Source: an uncultured Jeotgalicoccus sp. (lineage in GTDB: Bacteria; Bacillota; Bacilli; Staphylococcales; Salinicoccaceae). Taken from it: a stretch of DNA of 6,273 nt. The translations under genes were made by a program, and so were the position numbers. The stretch is from the NCBI GenBank assembly GCA_947631305.1, contig CANRKV010000091.1:1-6273 (forward strand), given 5' to 3'. This document shows, piece after piece, positions 1-5,617 of the stretch. The stretch's first letter is position 1. Each line of letters begins with the position of its first letter. The notes under the pieces were generated by a model, which saw only the letters and a list, made by a program, of their open reading frames with translations, made no database searches and was not told the DNA's origin.

Positions 1-747
1 GTCGATTATTCGCTTGAGCAGATGAACAACGGCGACGGGAATTACGAAACGCATATGGTGTACATGCTGCAGGCGTTATCCGATATGGGCAATTACGAAG
101 AGGTGCTGGAGTTTTCCGGCCACCTGCTCGAGGAGCCGATTCCGCAAGGTTTCCGCATTGATATTTTAAGCTTAAGACAAAATGCGTCCAATAAACTGAG
201 AGGAATGCTGGTTGCTTCAGAACCCGTCATCTCTAAAGAAGAGTTCGGCAAGTTCAATCTGTTTCAGCAGCTTGAGTTTGTGGAAAAGATTACGGAGACT
301 CATGACATCACGTACATGAATCTTATAATAGAAGCTTTAGGTAAAACTGAGCGGAATGAATTACAGACTGCCATGCTTTTATATTTGCGAAGCGTGCGCT
401 CTAATGGTACGCTAACCATTGAGAAATGCGGCGTGCAGATGACGGTGAAGCCGTCTGAGCTCATGAGTCTGGAAGAATACTTTATCGTTAAGGATGTCCT
501 CAGGAAAGTACTTGATGAAGTTGAACAGTTCAACCCGTCATTTACTGAAGCGGCAACCGAGCTCATAATGGGCCATGCGATATATATGTATCCGGTGCAG
601 CCTGATTTTACGAGTGATGCGGTGGTTAAAGCCTACAGTGAGCGTATTGAAGAAATGCTCGGTATGGAACCATCGTACGAAGCGGATCCAAATGTGAAAC
701 GCTGGCTCAGTGAAATCGAGAACGATATTGCGAAGAACTCGCTGTAA
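1..747 (+). CDS. TPR-like helical protein upstream of tig (YsoA-type), C-terminal part
   Basis: The reading frame is open from the first base (VDYSLEQM...), so the methionine at base 22 is internal and the true start lies outside the window. 248 residues are visible, ending in TAA. Residues about 16-48 (ETHMVYMLQALSDMGNYEEVLEFSGHLL) look like one tetratricopeptide-type helix pair. A second helical block follows (about 85-135), then a short segment near 137-154 (LTIEKCGVQMTVKPSEL) that resembles the 'K.G...TV.P.EL' segment I associate with YsoA-like TPR proteins of Bacilli. No signal peptide, membrane segment or catalytic motif is visible, so it is probably a cytoplasmic protein-binding scaffold. 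B. subtilis ysoA, a TPR gene, also sits just upstream of tig, which supports orthology by position. The molecular role is not known to me. No convincing terminator separates it from tig, so read-through is possible, although tig has its own promoter. The frame is certain; the family name is tentative. Confidence 0.8.
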   Translation, partial: VDYSLEQMNNGDGNYETHMVYMLQALSDMGNYEEVLEFSGHLLEEPIPQGFRIDILSLRQNASNKLRGMLVASEPVISKEEFGKFNLFQQLEFVEKITETHDITYMNLIIEALGKTERNELQTAMLLYLRSVRSNGTLTIEKCGVQMTVKPSELMSLEEYFIVKDVLRKVLDEVEQFNPSFTEAATELIMGHAIYMYPVQPDFTSDAVVKAYSERIEEMLGMEPSYEADPNVKRWLSEIENDIAKNSL

Positions 748-756
748 ATCAATCAT

Positions 757-784
757 TTGAATCAATATTTGTATGTGTTATAAT
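757..784 (+). promoter_or_regulatory. tig promoter (SigA type, extended -10)
   Basis: A -35-like TTGAAT (757-762) and a perfect -10 TATAAT (779-784) are separated by 16 bases. TG at 776-777 gives an extended -10 (TGtTATAAT). Transcription would begin around base 790, leaving a leader of roughly 40 bases before the tig ATG. No CIRCE (HrcA) or CtsR-like heat-shock operator is visible nearby. Confidence 0.72.
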
Positions 785-828
785 ATACAGGTTAATTGAA
801 AAATCGACTTAATGGAGGAAAATGTATT

Positions 829-2118
829 ATGTCTCAAACATGGGAAAAACAAGAAGGTAACCAGGGAATTTTAACTATTACAATTCCAAGTGAAGAACTA
901 AACACTGCTTTGGATGAAGCATTTAAAAAAGTATCTAAGGACATTAACATGCCTGGATTCAGAAAAGGTAAAGTACCGCGTCAAATGTTCGAAAAACGTT
1001 TTGGTGTAGAATCTCTTTACCAGGATGCATTAGACATTCTTTTACCTGCACATTACGGAAAAGCTGTAGACGAAGCTGGTATTACACCGGTTGCTCAGCC
1101 TGACGTAGATGTTGAACAGATTGAAAAAGGTAAAGAAGTTATTCTTAAAGCAACTGTTACAGTTGAACCTGAAGTTAAACTTGGCGAATACAAAAACCTT
1201 GAAGGTGAAGAAGTCGACACAGACGTGACTGACGAAGAAGTTAATCACCAAATCGACCACATCTTAACTGAGTACTCTGATTTAGTAGTTAAAGAAGAAG
1301 GTACTGTTGAAGAAGGCGATATCGCTACTATCGATTTCCACGGATTCGTTGACGGAGAAGCTTTCGAAGGCGGACACGCTCACGACTACGAAATCGAAGT
1401 TGGATCTAACTCATTCATCCCAGGCTTTGAAGAGCAAATGGTAGGAATGGAAATCGGCGGAGAGAAAGACGTTAACGTTACTTTCCCTGAAGAGTACCAC
1501 GCTGAAGAGCTAGCTGGTAAAGAAGCAGTATTCCAAGTTAAAGTGAACTCACTTAAACAAAAAGAAACTCCGGAATTAACTGACGAGTTTGTAGCAGATC
1601 TTGAAAACCGTGAAGCTAAAACTGTAGACGAGCTTAAAGCTGAACTTCAAGAAGAAGTTAAAGCTAAAAAAGAAAGCGACTACGAAGTTACATTGAAAGA
1701 AAGCTTAGTAGCTAAAGCTGCTGACAACGCTGACATTGATGTACCGGATGCAATGGTGGACACTGAAACTGACCGCATGCTTCAGGAATTCGAACAGAAC
1801 TTATCACAGCAGGGCTTAACTCTTGAACTTTACACACAGCTGTCAGGTCAGGACGAAAACGCTCTTCGTGAACAAATGAAAGAAGATGCTCTTAAACGCG
1901 TTCGTACTAACTTAACGTTAAGACAAATCGCTGAAGAAGAGAACATCGAAGTAACTGACGCAGATGTTGACGCTGAAGTCAGCCGTTTAGCTGAACAGTT
2001 CGGCATGCCGGCTGAAGACGTTAAAAAAGCGCTTGGCGATGCGACGATGATCAAAGAAGATGTTAAAATCCAAAAAGCTTTAGACGTATTGGTAGACAAC
2101 CGTAAAAAAGCTGAATAA
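829..2118 (+). CDS. tig: trigger factor, ribosome-associated chaperone and prolyl isomerase
   Basis: Trigger factor docks at the exit of the ribosomal tunnel, shields nascent chains and catalyses cis-trans isomerisation of prolyl bonds. The 429-residue product has the usual length and three-part layout. The N-terminal ribosome-binding domain (about 1-115) carries the signature GFRKGKVP at 43-50. The FKBP-type PPIase domain (about 150-245) includes GDIATIDFHGFVDGEAFEGG and SNSFIPGFEEQMVGM. The long, acidic, helical C-terminal domain (about 250-429) forms the chaperone cradle. I chose the ATG at 829 because GGAGGA (814-819) lies 9 bases upstream and the protein then begins MSQTWEK, typical of the family. 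An in-frame TTG at 796 adds 11 unlikely residues, has no ribosome binding site, and lies only a few bases after the predicted transcription start. Codon choice is strongly A/T-ending with few rare codons, as in abundant proteins. It is probably transcribed alone, with a promoter upstream and a hairpin downstream. Confidence 0.98.
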   Translation: MSQTWEKQEGNQGILTITIPSEELNTALDEAFKKVSKDINMPGFRKGKVPRQMFEKRFGVESLYQDALDILLPAHYGKAVDEAGITPVAQPDVDVEQIEKGKEVILKATVTVEPEVKLGEYKNLEGEEVDTDVTDEEVNHQIDHILTEYSDLVVKEEGTVEEGDIATIDFHGFVDGEAFEGGHAHDYEIEVGSNSFIPGFEEQMVGMEIGGEKDVNVTFPEEYHAEELAGKEAVFQVKVNSLKQKETPELTDEFVADLENREAKTVDELKAELQEEVKAKKESDYEVTLKESLVAKAADNADIDVPDAMVDTETDRMLQEFEQNLSQQGLTLELYTQLSGQDENALREQMKEDALKRVRTNLTLRQIAEEENIEVTDADVDAEVSRLAEQFGMPAEDVKKALGDATMIKEDVKIQKALDVLVDNRKKAE

Positions 2119-2138
2119 TCTATAATTGAACCACATAC

Positions 2139-2175
2139 ATGAAAAGCTCTGCACGTTCAGTGTAGAGCTTTTCAT
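2139..2175 (+). terminator. hairpin terminator after tig, possibly bidirectional
   Basis: Bases 2139-2154 pair with 2160-2175 to form a stem of 16 pairs, including one G-U, around a 5-base loop (GTTCA). The outer 12 pairs (ATGAAAAGCTCT / AGAGCTTTTCAT) are perfect. The inner GCTCT...AGAGC core is flanked by GAAAA before and TTTTC after, so it has an A-tract and a U-tract on either side and could stop transcription in both directions. The U-tract is only four bases and can itself pair, so efficiency is uncertain. Confidence 0.75.
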
Positions 2176-2190
2176 CAATATGCAGCTCAA

Positions 2191-2219
2191 TTGATTTTAA
2201 ATAGATTTTCTAGTATATT
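2191..2219 (+). promoter_or_regulatory. clpX promoter (SigA type)
   Basis: TTGATT (2191-2196) and TATATT (2214-2219) are separated by exactly 17 bases. Each differs from consensus at one or two positions. The predicted start, near 2226, leaves a leader of about 25 bases that retains the GAGGTG ribosome binding site at 2238-2243. Together with the hairpin after tig, this makes clpX a separate transcription unit. No CtsR repeat is visible. Confidence 0.65.
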
Positions 2220-2250
2220 TTATTGGAAGTATATAATGAGGTGTATATAA

Positions 2251-3507
2251 ATGTTTAAATTTAACGAAGATGATACAGATTTGACCTGCTCATTCTGCGG
2301 GAAAGATCAGGAACAGGTTAAGAAACTTATCGCAGGCAGCGGTGTATACATTTGTAACGAATGTATCGAACTATGCTATGAAATTATAGAAGAAGAACTT
2401 AAGATGGATCACACTGCAGTTTTCGATTATATTCCGAAGCCGCAGGAAATTTTAGAATCACTTGATGAGTATGTTATCGGCCAGCTGAATGCTAAACGCG
2501 CACTCAGCGTTGCTGTATACAACCATTACAAGCGTATTAACAATATGGGCGAAGATGAAGTTGAAATTGCGAAGAGTAATATCGCTTTAATTGGTCCTAC
2601 AGGCAGTGGTAAAACACTTCTTGCACAAACATTAGCCCGTTCACTGAACGTGCCGTTTGCGATTGCTGATGCGACGAGTCTGACTGAAGCAGGTTACGTT
2701 GGTGACGACGTTGAGAACATTCTTCTCCGTTTAATCCAGGCAGCTGACTTCGATGTTGAACGTGCTGAACAGGGTATTATTTACGTTGATGAAATCGATA
2801 AAATCGCACGTAAGAGCGAAAACACATCGATTACAAGAGACGTATCCGGTGAAGGCGTACAGCAGGCGCTTCTTAAAATCCTGGAAGGCACAACTGCAAG
2901 CGTTCCACCGCAAGGCGGGCGCAAGCATCCGAACCAGGAGTCTATCCAGATCGATACGACAAACATCCTGTTTATTCTCGGCGGTGCATTCGACGGTATG
3001 GAAGACATCATTAAACGCCGTTTAGGCGATAAAGTGATTGGTTTCGGCGGTGCAACTGAAGACTTCACGGATAAAGACGCGCTTATGGCGAAAGTCCGTC
3101 CGGACGACCTTCAGAGCTACGGTCTGATTCCTGAATTTATCGGCCGTGTGCCGATCATCAGCTACTTAGAAGAGCTTGATGTTGACGCATTGAAATCAAT
3201 TTTAACTGAGCCGAAAAACGCGCTGGTTAAACAATATACAAGAATGATGTTAATCGACGACGTTGAACTTGAGTTTGAAGACGACGCACTTGATGCAATC
3301 GCAGAACTTGCAATCGCACGTAAGACAGGTGCCCGCGGACTCCGTTCAATTATTGAAGAGCGCATGGTGGACATTATGTTCAAAGTGCCTTCAAACGAAG
3401 ACATTAAGAAAGTCGTTATCACTCGTGAAACGATTATCGACGAAAAAGATCCTCTGATTTTTGACGCCGACGGCAAAGAAATTACAGAAGATAAAAAAAG
3501 TGCATAA
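2251..3507 (+). CDS. clpX: ClpX, ATP-dependent unfoldase subunit of ClpXP protease
   Basis: ClpX is a hexameric AAA+ unfoldase that recognises tagged or regulatory substrates and threads them into ClpP. The 418-residue product is complete and of normal length. The N-terminal C4 zinc-binding domain uses Cys13, Cys16, Cys35 and Cys38. The AAA+ core shows Walker A GPTGSGKT (115-122), pore-1 loop GYVG (148-151), Walker B IIYVDEID (176-183), a conserved pore-2 region around 195-204, and the RKH substrate-entry loop (224-226). The ClpP-docking loop IGF (263-265) shows that it partners ClpP. The arginine finger is Arg299 in EFIGR, and sensor 2 is GARGLR (360-365). GAGGTG at 2238-2243 lies 7 bases before the ATG, fixing the start. 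In B. subtilis lonB and lonA follow clpX before engB; here they are absent, as in staphylococci. Nothing looks damaged or unusual in the protein. Confidence 0.99.
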   Translation: MFKFNEDDTDLTCSFCGKDQEQVKKLIAGSGVYICNECIELCYEIIEEELKMDHTAVFDYIPKPQEILESLDEYVIGQLNAKRALSVAVYNHYKRINNMGEDEVEIAKSNIALIGPTGSGKTLLAQTLARSLNVPFAIADATSLTEAGYVGDDVENILLRLIQAADFDVERAEQGIIYVDEIDKIARKSENTSITRDVSGEGVQQALLKILEGTTASVPPQGGRKHPNQESIQIDTTNILFILGGAFDGMEDIIKRRLGDKVIGFGGATEDFTDKDALMAKVRPDDLQSYGLIPEFIGRVPIISYLEELDVDALKSILTEPKNALVKQYTRMMLIDDVELEFEDDALDAIAELAIARKTGARGLRSIIEERMVDIMFKVPSNEDIKKVVITRETIIDEKDPLIFDADGKEITEDKKSA

Positions 3508-3515
3508 ATAAATAG

Positions 3516-3541
3516 AGGCTGTCATTGCGACAGCCTTTTTT
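3516..3541 (+). terminator. Rho-independent terminator after clpX
   Basis: AGGCTGTC (3516-3523) pairs perfectly with GACAGCCT (3529-3536) around a 5-base loop (ATTGC). The stem runs into six T residues (3536-3541). This is a compact, GC-rich intrinsic terminator eight bases after the clpX stop codon. It ends one base before the engB Shine-Dalgarno sequence. Confidence 0.9.
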
Positions 3542-3542
3542 A

Positions 3543-3552
3543 AAGGAAGTGA
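3543..3552 (+). promoter_or_regulatory. engB ribosome binding site, directly behind the clpX terminator
   Basis: AAGGAAGTGA matches the ideal Shine-Dalgarno AAGGAGGTGA at 9 of 10 positions and ends 5 bases before the ATG at 3558. It decides the engB start. The alternative in-frame TTG at 3525 lies inside the terminator hairpin. The site begins one base after the terminator T-run, which leaves no room for a promoter between the two. Confidence 0.85.
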
Positions 3553-3557
3553 CCAGA

Positions 3558-4145
3558 ATGAAAATTAATCCAAGTAACGTAGATATTATTACTTCTGCAG
3601 TTAGTCCGGAACATTACCCGGAGACAGGTTTAAAAGAAATCGCCTTAAGCGGACGTTCAAACGTTGGTAAATCATCATTTATTAATGCAATGTGCGGCCG
3701 TAAAGGTGTTGCACGTACTTCATCAAAACCGGGGAAAACAATTACGCTGAATTTCTACAACGCAGATAATAAGTTTGTTTTCGTCGATGTGCCGGGATAC
3801 GGCTACGCAAAACAATCGAAGTCTGAACGTGAGAAGTGGGGCGGCATGATCGAAGGCTACTTGAAAGACCGCGCAACACTGACATGTGTTGTACAGCTGG
3901 TCGATCTTCGTCACCCGCCGACAGCAGACGATATTTCAATGTACGATTTCCTGAAATATTATGAATTGCCTGTAGTTATCGTTGCGACGAAGGCAGACAA
4001 AATTGCCCGCGGTAAAGTACAGAAACATATCAGTGTTATAAAAAGAGAACTGGAAATGGAACCTGAAGACCAGATTTTCCCATTTTCTTCCCTGGACAAG
4101 CGAAATCTGCCTGAAATTATGACAGCTTTACAAAAGTTTGTCTAG
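3558..4145 (+). CDS. engB: ribosome biogenesis GTPase EngB (YsxC/YihA)
   Basis: EngB is a small cytoplasmic GTPase needed for late assembly of the 50S ribosomal subunit; its B. subtilis and S. aureus orthologues (YsxC) are essential. From the ATG at 3558 the product has 195 residues, the normal length. All G-motifs are present: G1 GRSNVGKSS (32-40), G2 threonine around Thr62 after the switch segment SSKPGKT, G3 DVPGYG (77-82), G4 TKAD (144-147) and G5 SSLD (177-180). The short C-terminus ends in a basic/hydrophobic helix typical of the family. The near-perfect ribosome binding site at 3543-3552 sets the start. I see no convincing promoter of its own: the clpX terminator ends just upstream, so the message must come from read-through or from a promoter inside the 3' end of clpX. 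No terminator follows, so its transcript may run on into hemA. Confidence 0.98.
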   Translation: MKINPSNVDIITSAVSPEHYPETGLKEIALSGRSNVGKSSFINAMCGRKGVARTSSKPGKTITLNFYNADNKFVFVDVPGYGYAKQSKSEREKWGGMIEGYLKDRATLTCVVQLVDLRHPPTADDISMYDFLKYYELPVVIVATKADKIARGKVQKHISVIKRELEMEPEDQIFPFSSLDKRNLPEIMTALQKFV

Positions 4146-4161
4146 AATGCTTGATATATAC

Positions 4162-4176
4162 CTAATTTATAATTAG
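4162..4176. repeat. perfect AT-rich inverted repeat before hemA
   Basis: CTAATT (4162-4167) and AATTAG (4171-4176) form a perfect inverted repeat around TAT. With one bulged C at 4161 the pairing extends by four more bases on each side (4157-4160 with 4177-4180). It overlaps the PerR-like box but has a different axis of symmetry. It is too AT-rich, and lacks a U-tract, to be a convincing terminator. Confidence 0.6.
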
Positions 4177-4181
4177 TATAA
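4167..4181 (+). promoter_or_regulatory. putative PerR box upstream of hemA
   Basis: TTATAATTAGTATAA matches the PerR operator consensus TTATAATnATTATAA at all defined positions except one (G at 4176 where T is expected). The left half-site is perfect. PerR is a Fur-family, metal-dependent repressor inactivated by hydrogen peroxide, and B. subtilis hemAXCDBL is an established PerR target. The box covers the -10 of the upstream promoter candidate (4174-4179) and would abut the -35 position of the TATAAT at 4205-4210, so repression is geometrically plausible in either case. Binding itself is inferred, and AT-rich sequence raises the chance of accidental matches. Confidence 0.6.
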
Positions 4182-4255
4182 ATAGGGAATAGATAAACTT
4201 GCTATATAATGATACAAGGATATATTTGCGGGTTAAGTTTTGAGGGGGCATTATA

Positions 4256-5602
4256 GTGCATATTATTGCATTAAGTCTAAATTATAAAAAAACCGGCGTT
4301 GAAGAACGCGAACAGGTGACATTCCAGGACGAAGAAGTCGTTGAAGCACTGCATAAATTACGCGAACAGAAAAGCATACTGGAAGCGACATTACTGTCGA
4401 CGTGCAACCGCACAGAATTGTATGTAGTGAGTGATCAGGAACATACGGGGGCGTATTATTCCAGAAAATTCCTCGCTGACTGGTTCGACGTTGAATACGA
4501 AAAAATTAAAGATATGACAGATATGAAAGTAGCTGACGAAGCTGTCTCTCATCTGTTTAAAGTCACTGCCGGACTCGATTCCATGGTCTTAGGTGAAACG
4601 CAGATTCTCGGCCAGATCAGAGATGCGTTTTTAACTGCACAGGAAGAACATACGACAGGGACAATCTTCAACAAGCTGTTTAAAGAAGCGATTACTGTCG
4701 CTAAACGCGGTCATAACGAAACTGATATTTCGAAGAATGCAGTATCGATTTCATATGCGGCGGTAGAGCTTGCGAAACGTATTTTTGCGAACGTTAAAAA
4801 GAGTAGAGTCCTCGTTATCGGTGCAGGTGAAATGGCTGAAGAGTCACTCTTAAACTTAACGTCAAACGGTATTGAAGACGTAGTGGTCTTAAACCGTTCG
4901 ATTGAAAAAGCAGAAGAGCTTGCTGAACGCTTTAACGGCCGCTCTGCAAATCTGCATGCACTGGAGTCTGAATTAAAAGACGCAGATATCGTGATTTCAA
5001 GTACATCGTCACCGGATTATGTCATTAAAAAAGATATGATCGAGTCGGTGAATAAAACCCGCGGCGGTTCTCCGCTTATTTTAATCGATATCGCAATGCC
5101 GAGAGACATTGACCCTGAGATTGATTCAAGCGGCAACGTCTATATGTACAATGTGGATGATCTGCAGGGCTTAGTGGACTCAAACCTCGCTTCACGCGAA
5201 CAGGAAGCCGAGAAAATCAAAGCGATGATCGACGGCACGACTGCGGAGTTTGAAGACTGGCTCGCAGTTCAGGGTGTCGTGCCTGTCATTCAGGCAATGC
5301 GCACGAAGTCGTTGAACATTCACGACGATACACTGGATTCACTGGAGCGTAAGCTGCCGGATATGTCCGAGCGTGACCGCACGGTAATCTCAAAACATAT
5401 GAAGAGTATTATTAATCAGATGCTGCGCGATCCGATTATCTTTACGAAAGAAATCGCCGGCGACAAAAAACGCGATGAGAAACTCGAAGATATTATGGCA
5501 ATGTTCCATATCGAAGAAGAGGTTGAAGCCGCGCGCGAAGTTTCTGCTACGAAACAAAGAGAGAAGCTTAAAGCACGTAAAGAACAGCTTAACCTTAATT
5601 AG
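4256..5602 (+). CDS. hemA: glutamyl-tRNA reductase, first enzyme of C5 haem synthesis
   Basis: HemA (GtrR in staphylococci) reduces Glu-tRNA(Glu) with NADPH to glutamate-1-semialdehyde, the committed step towards 5-aminolevulinate and haem. The 448-residue product is full length. The catalytic N-terminal domain has STCNRTE with nucleophile Cys50, the only cysteine in the protein, and the conserved stretch GLDSMVLGETQILGQIRDAF (106-125). The NADPH-binding domain starts at VLVIGAGEMA (185-194); its third glycine position is Ala194 instead of the usual Gly. SYAAVELAK (166-174) is the linking helix. The helical dimerisation domain occupies about 310-420 and includes VVPVIQAMR and the SIINQMLRDP segment. 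A charged tail (420-448) ends the protein. The start is GTG, supported by GAGGGGG 7 bases upstream and by the family's typical MHIIALSLN opening. hemX follows 15 bases after the TAG, clearly co-transcribed. A PerR-like box lies upstream. Confidence 0.98.
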   Translation: MHIIALSLNYKKTGVEEREQVTFQDEEVVEALHKLREQKSILEATLLSTCNRTELYVVSDQEHTGAYYSRKFLADWFDVEYEKIKDMTDMKVADEAVSHLFKVTAGLDSMVLGETQILGQIRDAFLTAQEEHTTGTIFNKLFKEAITVAKRGHNETDISKNAVSISYAAVELAKRIFANVKKSRVLVIGAGEMAEESLLNLTSNGIEDVVVLNRSIEKAEELAERFNGRSANLHALESELKDADIVISSTSSPDYVIKKDMIESVNKTRGGSPLILIDIAMPRDIDPEIDSSGNVYMYNVDDLQGLVDSNLASREQEAEKIKAMIDGTTAEFEDWLAVQGVVPVIQAMRTKSLNIHDDTLDSLERKLPDMSERDRTVISKHMKSIINQMLRDPIIFTKEIAGDKKRDEKLEDIMAMFHIEEEVEAAREVSATKQREKLKARKEQLNLN

Positions 5603-5617
5603 CAAGGTGGAAATCTT

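Larger units (their letters stand above)
4146..4255 (+). promoter_or_regulatory. hemA control region with several promoter candidates
   Basis: This 110-base AT-rich gap has no GC-rich terminator for engB. Three possible SigA promoters are visible. The first is TTGATA (4151-4156), 17 bases, TAGTAT (4174-4179). The second is a perfect TATAAT (4205-4210) with no good -35. The third is TTGCTA (4199-4204), 16 bases, TATATT (4221-4226). Sequence alone does not say which is used. GAGGGGG at 4242-4248 is the hemA ribosome binding site, 7 bases before the GTG. The PerR-like operator listed separately lies within this gap. Confidence 0.6.

Noticed and set aside
796..828. TTG start adding 11 residues to trigger factor
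   Set aside because: It has no ribosome binding site, lies only a few bases after the predicted transcription start, and makes an N-terminus unlike the family. ATG 829 has GGAGGA 9 bases upstream.
748..828. Terminator after the first gene
   Set aside because: Only short AT-rich repeats are present (AATCAATCATTTGAATCAAT); no GC-containing stem with a T-run was found.
2232..2237. Perfect TATAAT just before clpX as its -10
   Set aside because: Transcription would start near 2244, after the GAGGTG ribosome binding site, and no -35 is found at the right distance. TTGATT/TATATT upstream is better.
2176..2250. CtsR or CIRCE heat-shock operator before clpX
   Set aside because: Neither the GGTCAAA-type direct repeat nor the TTAGCACTC inverted repeat is present.
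2753..3025. Plus-strand open frames inside clpX (2753-3025, 3263-3457)
   Set aside because: They are out of frame within conserved ClpX coding sequence and show no recognisable protein character.
3525..3557. TTG start adding 11 residues to EngB
   Set aside because: It lies inside the clpX terminator hairpin, and the strong ribosome binding site at 3543-3552 points to ATG 3558.
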